This document shows positions 37,062 through 48,790 of a stretch of 64,000 bases of DNA, one piece after another. Under the pieces are notes generated by a model. The model did not search any database. It had not been told where the DNA came from and saw nothing but the letters and a program-made list of their open reading frames with translations. Source of the stretch: Tilletia caries (Eukaryota; Basidiomycota; Exobasidiomycetes; Tilletiales; Tilletiaceae); NCBI GenBank assembly GCA_032718865.1, contig JALUTQ010000030.1:186001-250000 (forward strand), written 5' to 3'. A program made the position numbers and the translations under genes. The stretch's first letter is position 1; each line of letters begins with the position of its first letter.

Positions 37062-38464
37062 ATGAAGCGACTACGACAATTGGCGGCACTCGGACCTGCC
37101 TTCCTCGCCCTCCTAGGTGGTCTCTCGCCTGCTGCGGCACAACCTCTCCTTACAGGATACTGGGCAGACGTGAGTAGTCGTCTCTCGTTAGCTGAATTCT
37201 CAGCATGATGCATGGACCTGATGTGCGCCGGCTTTCGCTCTTCTGTTCTTGAAGTGGACAGCGGCAGATCTACCGCCAGAGTCGATCGACATGACCCGGT
37301 TCGACATCATCAACTTCTCCTTTGGTATTCCGACACCAAGCTTCGATGTTACCTTCAACTCGGCCCAATCGACTGTGCTTCTCCAGCGTCTGGTCGCAGC
37401 AGCCCTCAAAGCTAAAACGGGCACTCGGGTCGTCCTATCCATCGGTGGCTGGATATCATCGCAGTACTTCAGTGCAGCCGTGGCGACCGACGCATCTCGA
37501 CTCACTTTTGCGCGGAATATTTACAAGGTCATTCAGCTGTACAAGGTGGACGGAGTCGATATGGACTGGGAATGTGAGTGCTACATAATCAGGGACGCTT
37601 TCGTACAGGTATCACACAATCAATCTCATCAATCTCAATTCTCATGGGCTGCCACTCAGATCCGGGATCGGCTGGATCAGGTAACCCTTTTACCCCCTCC
37701 GACGCCGACAACTTCCAGATCTTCCTCAAGACCTTACGTCAAGTTCTCGGTACGAGCGCCATCATCACCGTCACTGTTTCTCACGAGCCATGGGATGGTG
37801 CTTCCGGTCAGCCAATCACAGACGTCTCCATCACAGCCTCGGCCATCGATGCTATCCTGATCATGAACTATGATGTAAACCAGGGGGTGGCAGGTGTCAA
37901 TGCACCCTTGGCGGATCTGTGCGGGAACAGTTCCCAGCCTCGGGCGAATGCTGCGGCAGGCGTGAAGCAGTGGGTGGCCGCAGGTATGCCTAGAGAAAAG
38001 TGAGTGTTCAATATGTGTATGTATTCCGCTGGCCTTTGCTGACAGCTTTCTTTTCCCTTGAATCGACCAGAATCATCCTTGGAGTACCGGCCTACGGATA
38101 CGTCCAAGCCTCCACCTCCACAACACTCCCACAGCGTCGCGATACCCCGCTGGACACACTACCTCGCGACCTCCGCCCACGACATGCACGTTTCCGACCT
38201 CGTTACAACGCCACCACAGACGAGGCCGACTCCAACCAGCCAGCCGGCGCACCCGTGTACGCATCCAGTCGACGAACGCTCCAAGTCAAGCGGCAGACGA
38301 GCTCCGCCGAGGGCCAGATCAACTTCGCCGCCCTCCTCCAACAGGGCATCCTCACCTTCTCCGCCACCGAAGGCAGTTACGTCGCCGGATTGGGCGCTAA
38401 TGACGGCGCTTGGGCAGGGGTTGGGGCGGTGACGAGCTGTACCTCTTCTTTCACGTCTTTATGA
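37062..38464 (+). CDS. secreted GH18 chitinase
   Basis: Four exons (37062-37169, 37255-37573, 37660-37999, 38071-38464) total 1161 nt, giving 386 residues. The signal peptide is about residues 1-26. GH18 family hallmarks: SFGIPTPSF strand, VVLSIGGW, the catalytic DGVDMDWE (135-142, with Glu142 as acid/base; the next Tyr-Pro-Gly spans the intron), ILIMNYDV and ILGVPAYGY. The catalytic motif DxxDxDxE is complete, so hydrolysis of beta-1,4-GlcNAc polymers is expected. After YGYVQAST a Ser/Arg-rich insert of about 70 residues interrupts the TIM barrel. The C-terminus (GAVTSCTSSFTSL) lacks the usual Trp-Asp-x-Cys ending that I expect in fungal homologues, so the last few residues may differ. Confidence 0.88.
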
Positions 38465-39000
38465 CGAACGGCGGGACGCAAGACGGTCTTCATCTTCATC
38501 AAATCCAGCCTTTCGTGGCATTCCTGCACGTTCCTTTTCGCTTCCCTCACGACCTTTTGAGCATATCTTCGAAGGATCAATAATCAATCATCAATCATCA
38601 CGGGTGTTGCAAGATGTCGCCAACGAAGTCATGGCGAAGGACTCGCGAGAATCTTGTCGCTGCTGTCAAAGGAGGTCAGGCGAATATGTAATGTAGAAGC
38701 GGTACATTTGGGAACGTTTGGTTCACGGAGGGAAGATGAGTTGCTTGCATGCTTGCATGGCACGAATGGGAAGACGTTCGCCACTCATCATATCGTCGAG
38801 CTCCTCACCATCCATACTTGAATAGGTCAATCGCTGCCACCGTCTATTGTCTGCGTACTGTTCTCTGGCAGCGTGTGTAGCTTTGCTGCGAAGAAGTCAA
38901 GCACAGTGACTTACAAAGGTCTGTCGAGGAAGAAGGACTCTTACATTCATCCTCGCTCATCTCACCTTCAATATCGGAGGTCGAATTACCTTCGTTCAAC
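38465..39000. other. intergenic region, nothing recognised
   Basis: 535 bases between the chitinase stop and the next start. No coding signal seen. Confidence 0.5.
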
Positions 39001-42000
39001 ATGGTCATGCTCAACGTACCGGCTTTGGGCGGTAAATCAGGGCCCTTGCTGGCCTCCACTGTCCATCCGCAAGTGCGCGACATTCTCAACGACGACTCCC
39101 TGATGGGAGCTTCACTCGGCGAAGCCATGATTCAAGCTATCGACATGCAAATGAAGCTCCATACTGAGCAAGACCTCCGATTTCTCGAGACACTCGACGC
39201 CAAGGATGAGGATATCGTCCTGCCTGTCACCCAGCCTGGGTCCCAAGACGGCCAAGACGACGTTCTTCCCTCCACAAGCGAAGGCCATGAACCACCTACA
39301 CTGTTTTCCCATGCGACTGCGCGTGTTGCAATCGAGCTCGGCAAGGCTTCGGAAACAGAGGCTCAAGAGATCGCCAGCCGTGTGCCTTTGGTTGCGTCTT
39401 CCAGCTTCAAGGACGCCATATTCAACTTTGCCCCGCTGCCGTACGCTGTTCTGAGCCAGGCGCTTCGGTTTTCTTCAATGGCGAAGACCCCGCGAGGTTC
39501 CAAGCAAGCTAGCGAATCCGGTGGAGCGAGTCAAGGAGCGGATGCTGTGGATGAATGGATCATCCGAAATGAGAAATACATGCGCGCACGTCTTGTCTTG
39601 GACAACCCTCGCGATGATGGATCTCCAGCTGCTCCGACAGGCGATGAGACGAACCCATCCCTCCTCCGACTCGGAATTGACAAATCGGGTTCGCACTGGA
39701 AGGAGTTCATGGTCGGTCTGGGTCGCGATTCGAAGCGCGTCTTTGTCAACAGCAACCCACAAGATTCCTCCAGCTCGACCATCCGCATTCAGCGCCCGGA
39801 CAAGGCTGATCTCCCCGGTCTTCTTCTGCTTGACCATTATCGCAAGGAAGTTATCGAGATCAACGCTCTGTCAGCCTTCCAGTCTCGATTCGAAACCATG
39901 ATTTTTGCAGCGTTGAAGGGTCTCGATTGGAGCAACGTTCTGGTGGCAGGCGGCATTGCTCTCGCCGCTCTGACTAGCGTCACAGACGAAGAGGCGCAGA
40001 AATCGGAAGGTTCTGACATCGAGTACGTTGCAGCACGCTCTCCTTGTTTTGTGCGGACCGTCATGAACTGACAGCTTCTTACTCTCCGATCAAAGTCTCT
40101 ACTTGTGGGGCCTCACAGCCGACCAAGCAAACGCAAAGCTCTTGGAGATCGAAAAGGTCTTCGCATCGAATTTGCCTCTCGATGAGGGTACAGGCAAGCC
40201 AATCAAGTATGCCGTCCTCCGCAATCTGCAGACGATCACATTCGTACCAGAACGTTACCCGTATCGTCGCGTGCAGGTCATCCTCAAGCTTTGTCTGAAC
40301 CCGATGGCCATTTTTGCTCAACTTCGACCTCGATCAGGTCGCTGTTGGCTACACAGGCGATGAGGTCTGGATGTTGCCTCGTGCCTCACGGGCGTTAGTT
40401 ACGGGCTATACGACGTTCACGATGGACCTTATTCATGGGTCATTCCTTGAGTCCCGGAAGGCCACGCAATGTAAACGAGTCTTCAAGTGAGTGCTGTATG
40501 CACATTATGCAGGCTAACGAACCACAAGTGACAGCAGATGTCATTACTTTCTGATTTGCAGATATGGCGAGCGCGGTTACGGACTTCGCTTCCTGCCCTC
40601 ATACATCGAGGCACTCCCCACGGTGCCTCTGAACCAGAAGACCACGACGGAGAAGAACGTCCCGGAGGAATTGCTCCCACGGGACGAGCTGAATGTTACA
40701 CTGCGCGAGGAGCGAGCACGGGTAGCCTGGTGGCTGGCGTCGCATAATCGGAAGTTCCGACTTCCTTTTCGAGACCGGCGTGTCTCCATGGCCGAAAGTC
40801 GCAAGCTCAACACTGGCGAGATCGCTGATAGCGGTAGTCTAAGTGGGTGGCAGCTGTTCGCCCGCCATATTGCCTCGTGGGAGCTCGCGCAGCTTGGCTA
40901 CTTTGTCTTGTTTGGACAGGAGGAAACTCTGGTGTCAGACTTTTACCCGGACGACCCTCTCGCGTACGACGACGGGCCAGAGTACGTGGTCCTCAAAGCA
41001 GAGTTTCTGTTCTTCTGGTGCTGGACTGACGGAACGTTCATCACATCTGATCTTATGCAGGTTTAGCTGGAACGAGGGCTTCAGCCTCGAAACCCTACGA
41101 AACGCTGTCGATGCCGCGAACAATTTCGACGAAGATATGTTGCAAGGGAGTCTGGTATGTCTTCAATCAGATAGAGGATGCGTCAAGTTCAGAAGTGTAT
41201 TGGAGCAAAGGCTAACTTGGAAGTCTCTCGCCCTTTTAAGCGTGAGCTTGGCATCATACCGAGCCGTTACGAAGACTTCCGCCCACGGAAAGACTTTGAG
41301 AAGCTTGTACAAGGTGGGCTTGCTATGCGACTGCATGTCACTTCGGCCATTCTTAAGCTGACAATCTCTTCTTCGCAGTCAATGCGGAGAAGTACCTCAA
41401 TGAGCGAGTTCCACTCAAGCGGGTCATTCTGGCCTCCTCGCTGCACGAAGCCTTGGCGGAGCCTCTTGTTGCCATAGTAGTCAGTGCACAGGGGTAAAAA
41501 AAAGTAGTACTCCGAATTGTTTTGGCTGATACATTTCCTCCATTCTTGTCGGTATTCTCCAGCATCTTCCCAAGAATTTCCGCGCCCATGCCGAGTCCCT
41601 GCTGAAAGGGGCTTCCAGCTCCTTTGAAGACGTCATCAAGACCAACGCGCCCTTGCCGTTGCCTGTAGCACACCAGCTCGATGCTGGAGGAGACGCCGGG
41701 GTCAGTAGCGACGCTGATTCGATCCTATCCTATTGGATCAACGGCCCCGATCCGAAAGCGCACCGAATCATGAGAGAAGGTACCGAAGGCGATGTTCCGA
41801 TTGTGCCGCATTGGCAGCTCGTCTCGCGGGAAACGGACGAGGTGTACGAGGTTGTGCATGCATTTCGACGCGCACATCGGAATCTCGTTGTGGAAGCAGA
41901 GATGCGGAATCGAAGTGTGCGGAGGCAGGTCGGTCGTAGACTTGTTCGGCCGACGGAGAGGAGTGAACGAGACGCGTTCGAACGGTGGGCGTGTACGCGA

Positions 42001-42560
42001 GTCCTGGTACGTAGTGCGATCGGAGCTACTTGAGCGCTGACCGATCACAGATGCTGATGATTATTAACTGACGCATTAATCTGTTTCCTTTCTCGTTCTC
42101 CCCCGGCCAAAACCTCACCTTCAGTTTGAACATCACGGAGACGCTTCACGACGGATTCTTGCAGTCCCTCGATGGGTCGTTTTCTGTCGATTCATTTTTG
42201 ACCCAAGCGGACGCTCACCATCTTTCGGACGAGCGGTATCAAGTCGACTGGAGCGAAGAGAGCAACGACGGAGAAGGTGGAGATGGCGTTGGCAGTAGCG
42301 GCCGTTCAGCTGCAGGATCGAAGAAGAGCGAGCCTCCCCAGACGGTTGAGGACTGGGTTGCAACGACGTTTGGCACCTCTCGGCGCTTTGTTTTGCGGTC
42401 ATATGACTGGCCGGATTGGTTCCGCCAGTGCCTTCCACCGGTCCACTTGCTTCCTGCGCTCGAGAATGGATGTGATGCCATTCCTTCCGAGTTCGGGGAC
42501 GACTGGTGGACTACGGACCCCGAAGACACGGACCCCGAAGATACAGACGCCGAAGACTAG
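39001..42560 (+). CDS. large accessory protein, possible nucleotidyltransferase-like core, paralogue 1 (frame-disrupted)
   Basis: Exons inferred by comparison with paralogue 2: 39001-40022, 40096-40486, 40562-40981, 41061-41154, 41241-41313, 41379-41479, 41563-42006, 42125-42560. Read as such, two single extra T residues (T runs at 40,311-40,315 and about 42,194-42,198) break the frame; discounting them leaves exactly 993 codons. Seen here: LPGLLLLDHYRKE, then VAGGIALAAL (GG at 317-318) and SDIDLYLWGL (Asp339, Asp341), a GG..DxD layout like nucleotidyltransferase folds though with longer spacing. DLDQVAVGYTGDEVWMLPRA, a helical region, YWINGPD and a Glu/Asp-rich tail follow. I recall the DIDLxLxGL...VWMLPRA pair in large fungal and protist proteins of unknown function, some with ankyrin repeats. 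Pseudogene or assembly indels are both possible. Confidence 0.6.
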
Positions 42561-42971
42561 GCTCATTCGAGTACGGCACTCGCAAAAGAAGTGCCAATGC
42601 TTGAAGCGGGGGGCGACAAAGGAGGGCGAGAATCACAGAGTCGGGCTATACTTCCTTCTTTCAAGCTCAGTTATGAATGCGCTCTTCCTATGTTTTTGAA
42701 TTTTCTTGTGAGAATGTGTATATGTGTAACGTTTCGCGAATTCAATCATCACAGTGACTTCATGAAGCGAACTTATGCCAAGGACATGGTGAACAGTACG
42801 TAACGTGATATGGGTGTTATCTTGGGATGGAAGATGAGAGACGATCGTGGAAGATGAGAGAAGTATGCAAGGTATGCGGAATGAGGTTTGATGAGGAGAG
42901 GGAGGTGCTTGGTTTCCTCACGTCGTCCTTGCCCACCACAGCCTTGCACTCGCTCCAGCTTCGCATTCAGC
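42561..42971. other. spacer between tandem paralogues
   Basis: About 410 bases between the end of paralogue 1 and the start of paralogue 2; no gene recognised. It presumably holds the promoter of paralogue 2. Confidence 0.5.
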
Positions 42972-45900
42972 ATGTCGGAACTGAACATGCATCCGCATGT
43001 GCCCGAGCTTCTCGGCGACAACTCCCTCACGGGGGCCTCGCTCGGACAAGACATGATCCGCGCCATTGACACCCAGCTGAAGCTGCGCTCCAAGCAAGAT
43101 GCTGACCATCTCAAGACAATCGATGCAAAAGACGAATACATCGCCCTGCCGATCACCATTCCAGGGGACGGAGATTACCAAGAGAATGCACGTCCGCCTG
43201 TCAGCAAGGACCACCAGCCAACGACGCTGTTCGCCCATGCGGCCGTGCGCGTCGCAATCGAACTCGGCAAGGCGTCGGACGATGAGGCGCAGGCGATTGT
43301 CAAACGCGTGCCTCAAGTCGCATCTGCTGGATTCCAAACCGCCGTTCTCGGCTGCGTTCGACTGCCCTACGCCATCCTGAGTCAAGCGCTCCGGATCGCT
43401 TCCGCAGCTGCAGCTGTGCAGAGTACTGCGCAGGCGAAGGATACCGAGACGGCGAGTCGCAGTACAGCCACGATCGACGAGTGGATCATCCGAAACGAAA
43501 CATACATTCGCGCGCGTCTCGTACTCGACCAACGATCACGAGCTTCTCCTGTGAATGAAGAGGAAAGTCCATCCCTTTCCCAGCTTAGTATCGACAAGTC
43601 GTCCTCGCACTGGAAGGAGTTCATGGTCGGGCTTTGTCGTGATGCAAAGAGCGTCTTTCCAAGCGGAAGCGACGCAATAGGTTCATCAAACTCGACCATC
43701 CGAATTGAGCGACCGGAAAAAGCTGATCTCCCTGGTCTTCTTCTGCTCGACCATCATCGCAAAGATGCTATCGAGATTAACACACTGGCGGCTTTCCGGT
43801 CTCGACTCAGCTGCTTGACCTCGGGAGCGCTGAAAGGCCTCGATTGGTGCAACGTTTTTGTAGCTGGCGATCTCGCCCTGCAAGCTCTTACCAGTACCAA
43901 CGACGAAGACTTCAAACAACCAGATGGATCTGACATTGAGTAAGTGCTCACTCATTTAACTGCCCACCTTTACTCCAAATCACTGACGCGGTTACACTCT
44001 TCGAACACAGCCTTTATTTGTGGGGACTCACTGTCGACCAAGCAAACGCAAAGCTTCAAGACATCGAGAAGATCTTCGTGTCCAACCTGCCTATCGACAT
44101 GGACACAGGCAAGCCAATCAAGCACGCAGTCCTGCGAATCTTGGACAGCGTTACGTTCGTACCCGACAGCTATCAGCACCCTCGCGTTCGAATTGTCCTC
44201 AAACTATTCTCAAATCCGATGGCCATCTTGCTCAACTCCGATTTGGACCAATTCGCTATCGGTTATACTGGCGATGAGATCTGGATGCTGCCTCGGGCCG
44301 CGCGAGCGCTGGTTACGGGATACACGACATTCACGATGGAATTGATCCAAAAAGTCGACCACTGCATCCGACAGTGCCGCGCAAAAATCAAGAGCTGTCG
44401 TCGCTTCTCAAGTCTGGCAAACGAGGCCACGGACTCCGCTTTTTGCCTGCTTACCTCGTCACCCTGCCAATCGTTCCTTTGAAGGAACAGACAACGACTG
44501 AGCAAAGCGTTTCGGAGGAGTCTCTACCTCGAGACGAGCTCAACGTCACCCTTCGCGAAGAGCGAGCTCGCGTAGCATGGTGGCTGGCATCGCGAAACCA
44601 TATGTTCCGACGTCCTCTTTCGGGCCGCCGCATCTCCTTGAATGATGTCAAGCCTCGGATGGGCTACACGGGTGACACTGCAGTGCACTTCAGTATGAGT
44701 GTATGGCAGCTACTTGCTCGGTACATTGCGTTGTGGGAGCTCGCCCAGCTTGGCTACTTTGTCCTTGATGACGATGAGGACAGCTGGTATGAAGAGTACG
44801 GCCCGAAGTAAGTAGCCTTGTTGTTGCGTGAGGATGTTCGCGACTAACTATGCTATTATCTTGTTTGGTTTTGAACATAGCTATCGCATGGATGGGGTGC
44901 ATACTTTGCTCGAAGTAAAGAACGAGGTCAAACGAATGAGCAAGTACGACGAAGAGCATCTGGATGAAATTCTGGTACGCTCTTCTTGCTCTCATGGCCC
45001 AGCAATTTTGCTGCTAGAACAAGCGATCAGGCTCGAAAATGGTACTGATTCGATCGACTTTCTTTCTCAGTTCGATCTCATGATCCGACAGAGCTCCTCC
45101 AGCATGCGCAGCATGTCTCCGCAAAGGCTCGAGGCGCTCGCGGAACGTAAGTGTCGAATGATAGGCCATGTGTGGATCAAACTCGCAGGATTATCTGAAT
45201 GTGAAGTTGACAACCGCGTGTTCACATTCAAAGCGGAGAAGTATATGAACGAACGACTACCCCTCAAACGGAGTATCTTGGCATCATCTCTCCATGAAGC
45301 CTTCTCGGAATCCCTGGTGACTGTGATCGTGAGTACAGCCGTCCTGAAACGACATCTATTCGGACAAGTAGCTGACCTATTTCTTCGTGCTCTCTCTTTT
45401 TCGGATCTGCCAGCAACTTCCAAAGAGACTCCTCACCTATGCTGGGTCGTGCTTCCAGGGATCCCTTACCCGCTTTGCAGACGTCAAGAAGGCGAATGTC
45501 TCTCGCGGTCAAGATATCTCTCAGTGGCGGAGGGGAGAGCAAGACCCAACAGATGGGAGCGACACGGACTTGATACTGGTGTACTGGATCAACGGGCCCG
45601 ATTCAGAAGCGTCCCGGGAGAACAGAAGTGGTGATGGTCCAATTGCACCGCATTGGCAACTCGTGTCACCCGAGACTGACGAAGTGATCGAGATCTTGCA
45701 CGCACTGCAGCGCAATCGCTGGCGTCCTCACGTAAACGACATGACGGAATGGACCAGCGAGACTCGGAAGCAGGTCAGCCATCGGCTTCGTCGGCCGGCC
45801 GAGAGGAAGGAAAGGGACGAATTCAAGCGGTGGGCTTGTTCGCGAATTTCGGTGCGTTCTGCAGACAGACTTTCCGCTGGTGCTGGCCCGTAGATTTTGA

Positions 45901-46526
45901 TTTGACTAGTTTGCTGACATTCGTATCCTCTCCTTCGCTATGCGAATCTCCCACGCCTCATCCAGCCCGGTTTTTCGGATCTTTTCGATTTCAGAGCACG
46001 CTCGGAACGGGAACGGGAGATCCTCGAAGTACCCCGATGGGTTGTCTTCCGCCGCTTCTCTTTGACGCAAGCGGACTCTCATCATCTCGGTAACGATCTT
46101 TATCAAGCCGACTGGGGTGAGGAAGAGCACTATTGGGATGAGGAACAACAACAAGAAGAAGCTGATGGAGATGACATTGGAGGCAGCGGTGACGGTGCCC
46201 AGACGGCAGAATCAAAGAAGCTCGAGCCTGCCACACTTGAGGAGTGGATTACGACTACGTTCGCGCGATCGCGACGCGATGATTGGTCGTATTGGTTCCA
46301 CCAGAGCATTCCACCGGTCTCCTTACTTCCTGCGCTTGCAGAAGGATCGGCCGCAATCCCTATCGAGTCCCGGTTTGACTCGGATGATGACGACGACGAC
46401 GAATATGGCTACGAGTCCGGCTACGGCCACGGCTATGACTCTGACGAGTACGAATCCGACTACGATGGCGGCGCTTCCTACGACTACGAGCTAGATTCCG
46501 ACGCAGGACGACGGGCACAAGACTAG
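42972..46526 (+). CDS. large accessory protein, possible nucleotidyltransferase-like core, paralogue 2 (frame-disrupted)
   Basis: Tandem paralogue of the preceding gene. Likely exons: 42972-43939, 44011-44807, 44881-44974, 45071-45146, 45207-45328, 45414-45851, 45995-46526. The ATG at 42972 begins MSELNMHPHVPELLGDN, aligning with the N-terminus of paralogue 1. Conserved blocks include LPGLLLLDHHRKD, SDIDLYLWGL, GYTGDEIWMLPRAARALVTG, AWWLASRN, YWINGPD and a final Asp/Tyr/Gly-rich acidic tail. Differences: the first motif is VAGDLAL instead of VAGG, so a nucleotidyltransferase-type loop would be altered. The intron found at 40,487 in paralogue 1 is absent. An A5 run at about 44,349-44,353 appears one base short, shifting the frame. 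The last intron/exon joint also does not keep phase. Likely a decaying gene, or one with assembly errors. Confidence 0.55.
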
Positions 46527-47019
46527 TTTTGTCTTCCTTGCCACCCCAAGCGCTCTGGTTACAGTGCGCACTTCTGTGATTCTGTCTAAGATGCCTTTTC
46601 TCGCGCGCAACGCATGCACGGTGGCGATGAAATTCTCAGTACCCTTCGCTCGACCTGATCGGGTGCTCTCGTTGTGGGACAGACCATCAACGGCCTCTGG
46701 CCGAATGTCTGGCCGATAACATGTGAACAGGAGTTGTGTTTCGATGCATCACACATCACACATTCAGATGAGTAGGAGATTTGATATCTTCTTTTCTTTT
46801 CTTCGTCGTCCAGGCCAGATGCCTTTACCTTCCCCTTCCTGCCGAGCTCATCGTCAGGAACGCTCCCTCAAGTCTGTGCGATGGCTTTCTCGTATCCATC
46901 ATCTCCACGTCAGCTGTCCGCCGATTTTTGCAGCAGCTGTAGCCCTGACAACCACTCACACTCTCTTCTTCCATCATCCTGCTTTCCCCTTATCCTTTTT
47001 TGATCCAGGTAAAGGTCCA

Positions 47020-47932
47020 TGAAGATCATTGCGTCCCTATTCCATGCGCTGGGCGCTGGGATTCTACTCGGACCGAAGGAAACTGTGGGTACCTCTCACG
47101 TTCTATCAGCGCACATCAGCCTCCTGGATTGATCGTCTCAGTTCTCCCTTCAGCAGCCTTCGCAAGTGCTCCGGCACCCCTCAGCATTTCAGTTTCACGA
47201 GTGCGCTCAGCGCATCATCCTCAGAGACGCTTCGCTATCCTGTGAATCGGAGAGAAGGACGCCAGGACGTTCTTCTTGCAGCCATATGGTCACTTCTTAC
47301 TGTACGAAGGTAAGCAGATGTTCCTCGCCAACTTTGGCAACAGTATCGTCGCTGAAGGGGGCAGGGGCCCAAGTGACTCACGGTTCGTCGCTTCATCCTG
47401 CAGCTCAGTTCAGTGAACCCGTGCGGATAACATCTCCGAAGTCATAATGGATCAGGGCAACGTCATTCAGCTCCTCCTCGAACACGTAGAGCAAGCCAAC
47501 TGCATCCAGAGCGGAACGACTTCCAAGCTGGCGTATTGCTGTATACAAGGATTCCTTGCATGATATCAAGACTGTGGGTGAGGCTAAGATCCATTTGGAA
47601 AGTATGGTACCCAAGAGCTTATGTGTGACTTTCTACCCATTCCGTTTACAGAATTCAGCATCATGAAGAAAATGAGGTGAGCACTTCTGCACCTCTTAGA
47701 CGCAACACGATGCTGATGGACACGGTGAACGACTTTCTCTCAGGAAGAACTTCTCAAGATCGTCCTTGTGGCTGGTGAGTGTCGCTGTCCTGGGGTCAGA
47801 TGCGAGGACGATGCGATCGTCGTGCTGAATGATCCACTTAGACTTTGAAATCCGAGTGACTCAAGATAGTTCTCAGTCGTCTGTTTACCGGTGAGTGTCA
47901 GAGTATCCCCTTTCGGTAAGACGACCAAACGT
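47020..47932 (+). pseudogene. unrecognised multi-exon coding-like remnant
   Basis: Starts with ATG and a hydrophobic stretch (KIIASLFHALGAGILLG). Later segments read like protein: NVIQLLLEHVEQANCIQSG at about 47,456-47,512, then in a different frame TVGEAKIHLESMVPKSLCVT at about 47,571-47,630. Next come EELLKIVLVAG and DFEIRVTQDSSQSSVYR on exons with good borders (47,744-47,774; 47,842-47,890). The two 67-nt introns have GTGAGx donors and CAG/TAG acceptors. The first two segments are out of frame by one base near 47,560. I recognise no family. The antisense strand also has an open stretch (47,405-47,614), probably a shadow. Confidence 0.3.
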
Positions 47933-48252
47933 CTAGCTGACCACGGAGAGGCTGCGAAGGTGTTACCGTGCGCCTGAAAGTTTGCACCGGGACGTCCGCG
48001 GTTTGAAAGTCCTCATGCTTCTCTGTAGCAGATATGATTTATCAGTGTATGCACACATGCAGGCCATGCTGACTGACGGATCGCGTTTGCAATCTCGGTG
48101 TAAAGTTGTAGACATACCTCTCAGCTGCGCCAGTATGTTAGCGCTCTCCTGGCTCGTGTAGCGGAGAACCGTCACCGTGAGCGCCCGTTGTCCGTATCTG
48201 CCTGTTTGTCTGCCAGCTCCCGCTTCTAAACAAGGTGAGTTGTGCAAATAAA

Positions 48253-48260
48253 TATAAAAG
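48253..48260 (+). promoter_or_regulatory. TATA box-like element upstream of the TPR-like gene
   Basis: TATAAAAG in an AT-rich island within otherwise GC-rich DNA, 540 bases upstream of the open frame at 48,791. An unseen leader exon could lie between. Confidence 0.35.
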
Positions 48261-48790
48261 GGAGCGGTCAGCGAGGTCCGTTCAGTACTTTACGAACAGT
48301 ATGAGAAGGCATGTCTTCGGAGAAGGAGAAGGATCAGCTGCCAGCCGGGGAAATGGCTTGGGCCTTCGACCGCATGCATCCTCCTCTGGAAGAATCTCTC
48401 GTCTGATGATGGTGATGTTTCGCGCGATCCGTGACCGAGTCTTCTCGCCTTCGTTCGCTCCTAATGACCTAAGCCATCAGCCGATGCTCCTTGCACGGGG
48501 CTGGGAGAGCGGAAGGATTGCAATGGGCGAGGTAGTATCCGAGGCCGATGCTCGACCCCCAAATCCGCGGTCGCGTTCGATGTTACGGGTCCGGCACGGG
48601 AAGTCAAGCGGAGCTGGTATTAGGGAGGTGGGTAGGAAGGCAGAGAAAAACGAGGGAAAAGGGGGGGTTTTAAGGCAGATGGTCAGTTTGCGCGCCGGCA
48701 ACGCATCTCTTGAAACACATCTTGACGTTCCTGGTAACTATGCAGAGGTCAGCAGTGGGGATGTTTTGACAGCTTGGTAGGAAGAACGGG

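Larger units (their letters stand above)
46527..48790. other. gap region with a possible decayed gene and a TATA-like site
   Basis: 2.26 kb without a clear gene. A coding-like, spliced-looking stretch at 47.02-47.93 kb is listed separately. A TATAAAAG site occurs at 48,253-48,260. A short frame starting at 48,311 (MSSEKEKDQLPAGEMAW) is coding-like but stops after 31 codons; it could be a leader exon of the next gene. Confidence 0.4.

Noticed and set aside
41155..41187. A 33-nt intron in paralogue 1 ending at 41,187
   Set aside because: Too short; an 86-nt intron ending at 41,240 gives an exon with the phase and length seen in paralogue 2.
47405..47614. Minus-strand frame with a protein-like stretch (VGLLYVFEEELNDVALIHYD)
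   Set aside because: The plus strand has matching splice borders and better third-position GC; the antisense stretch is probably a shadow, though not excluded.
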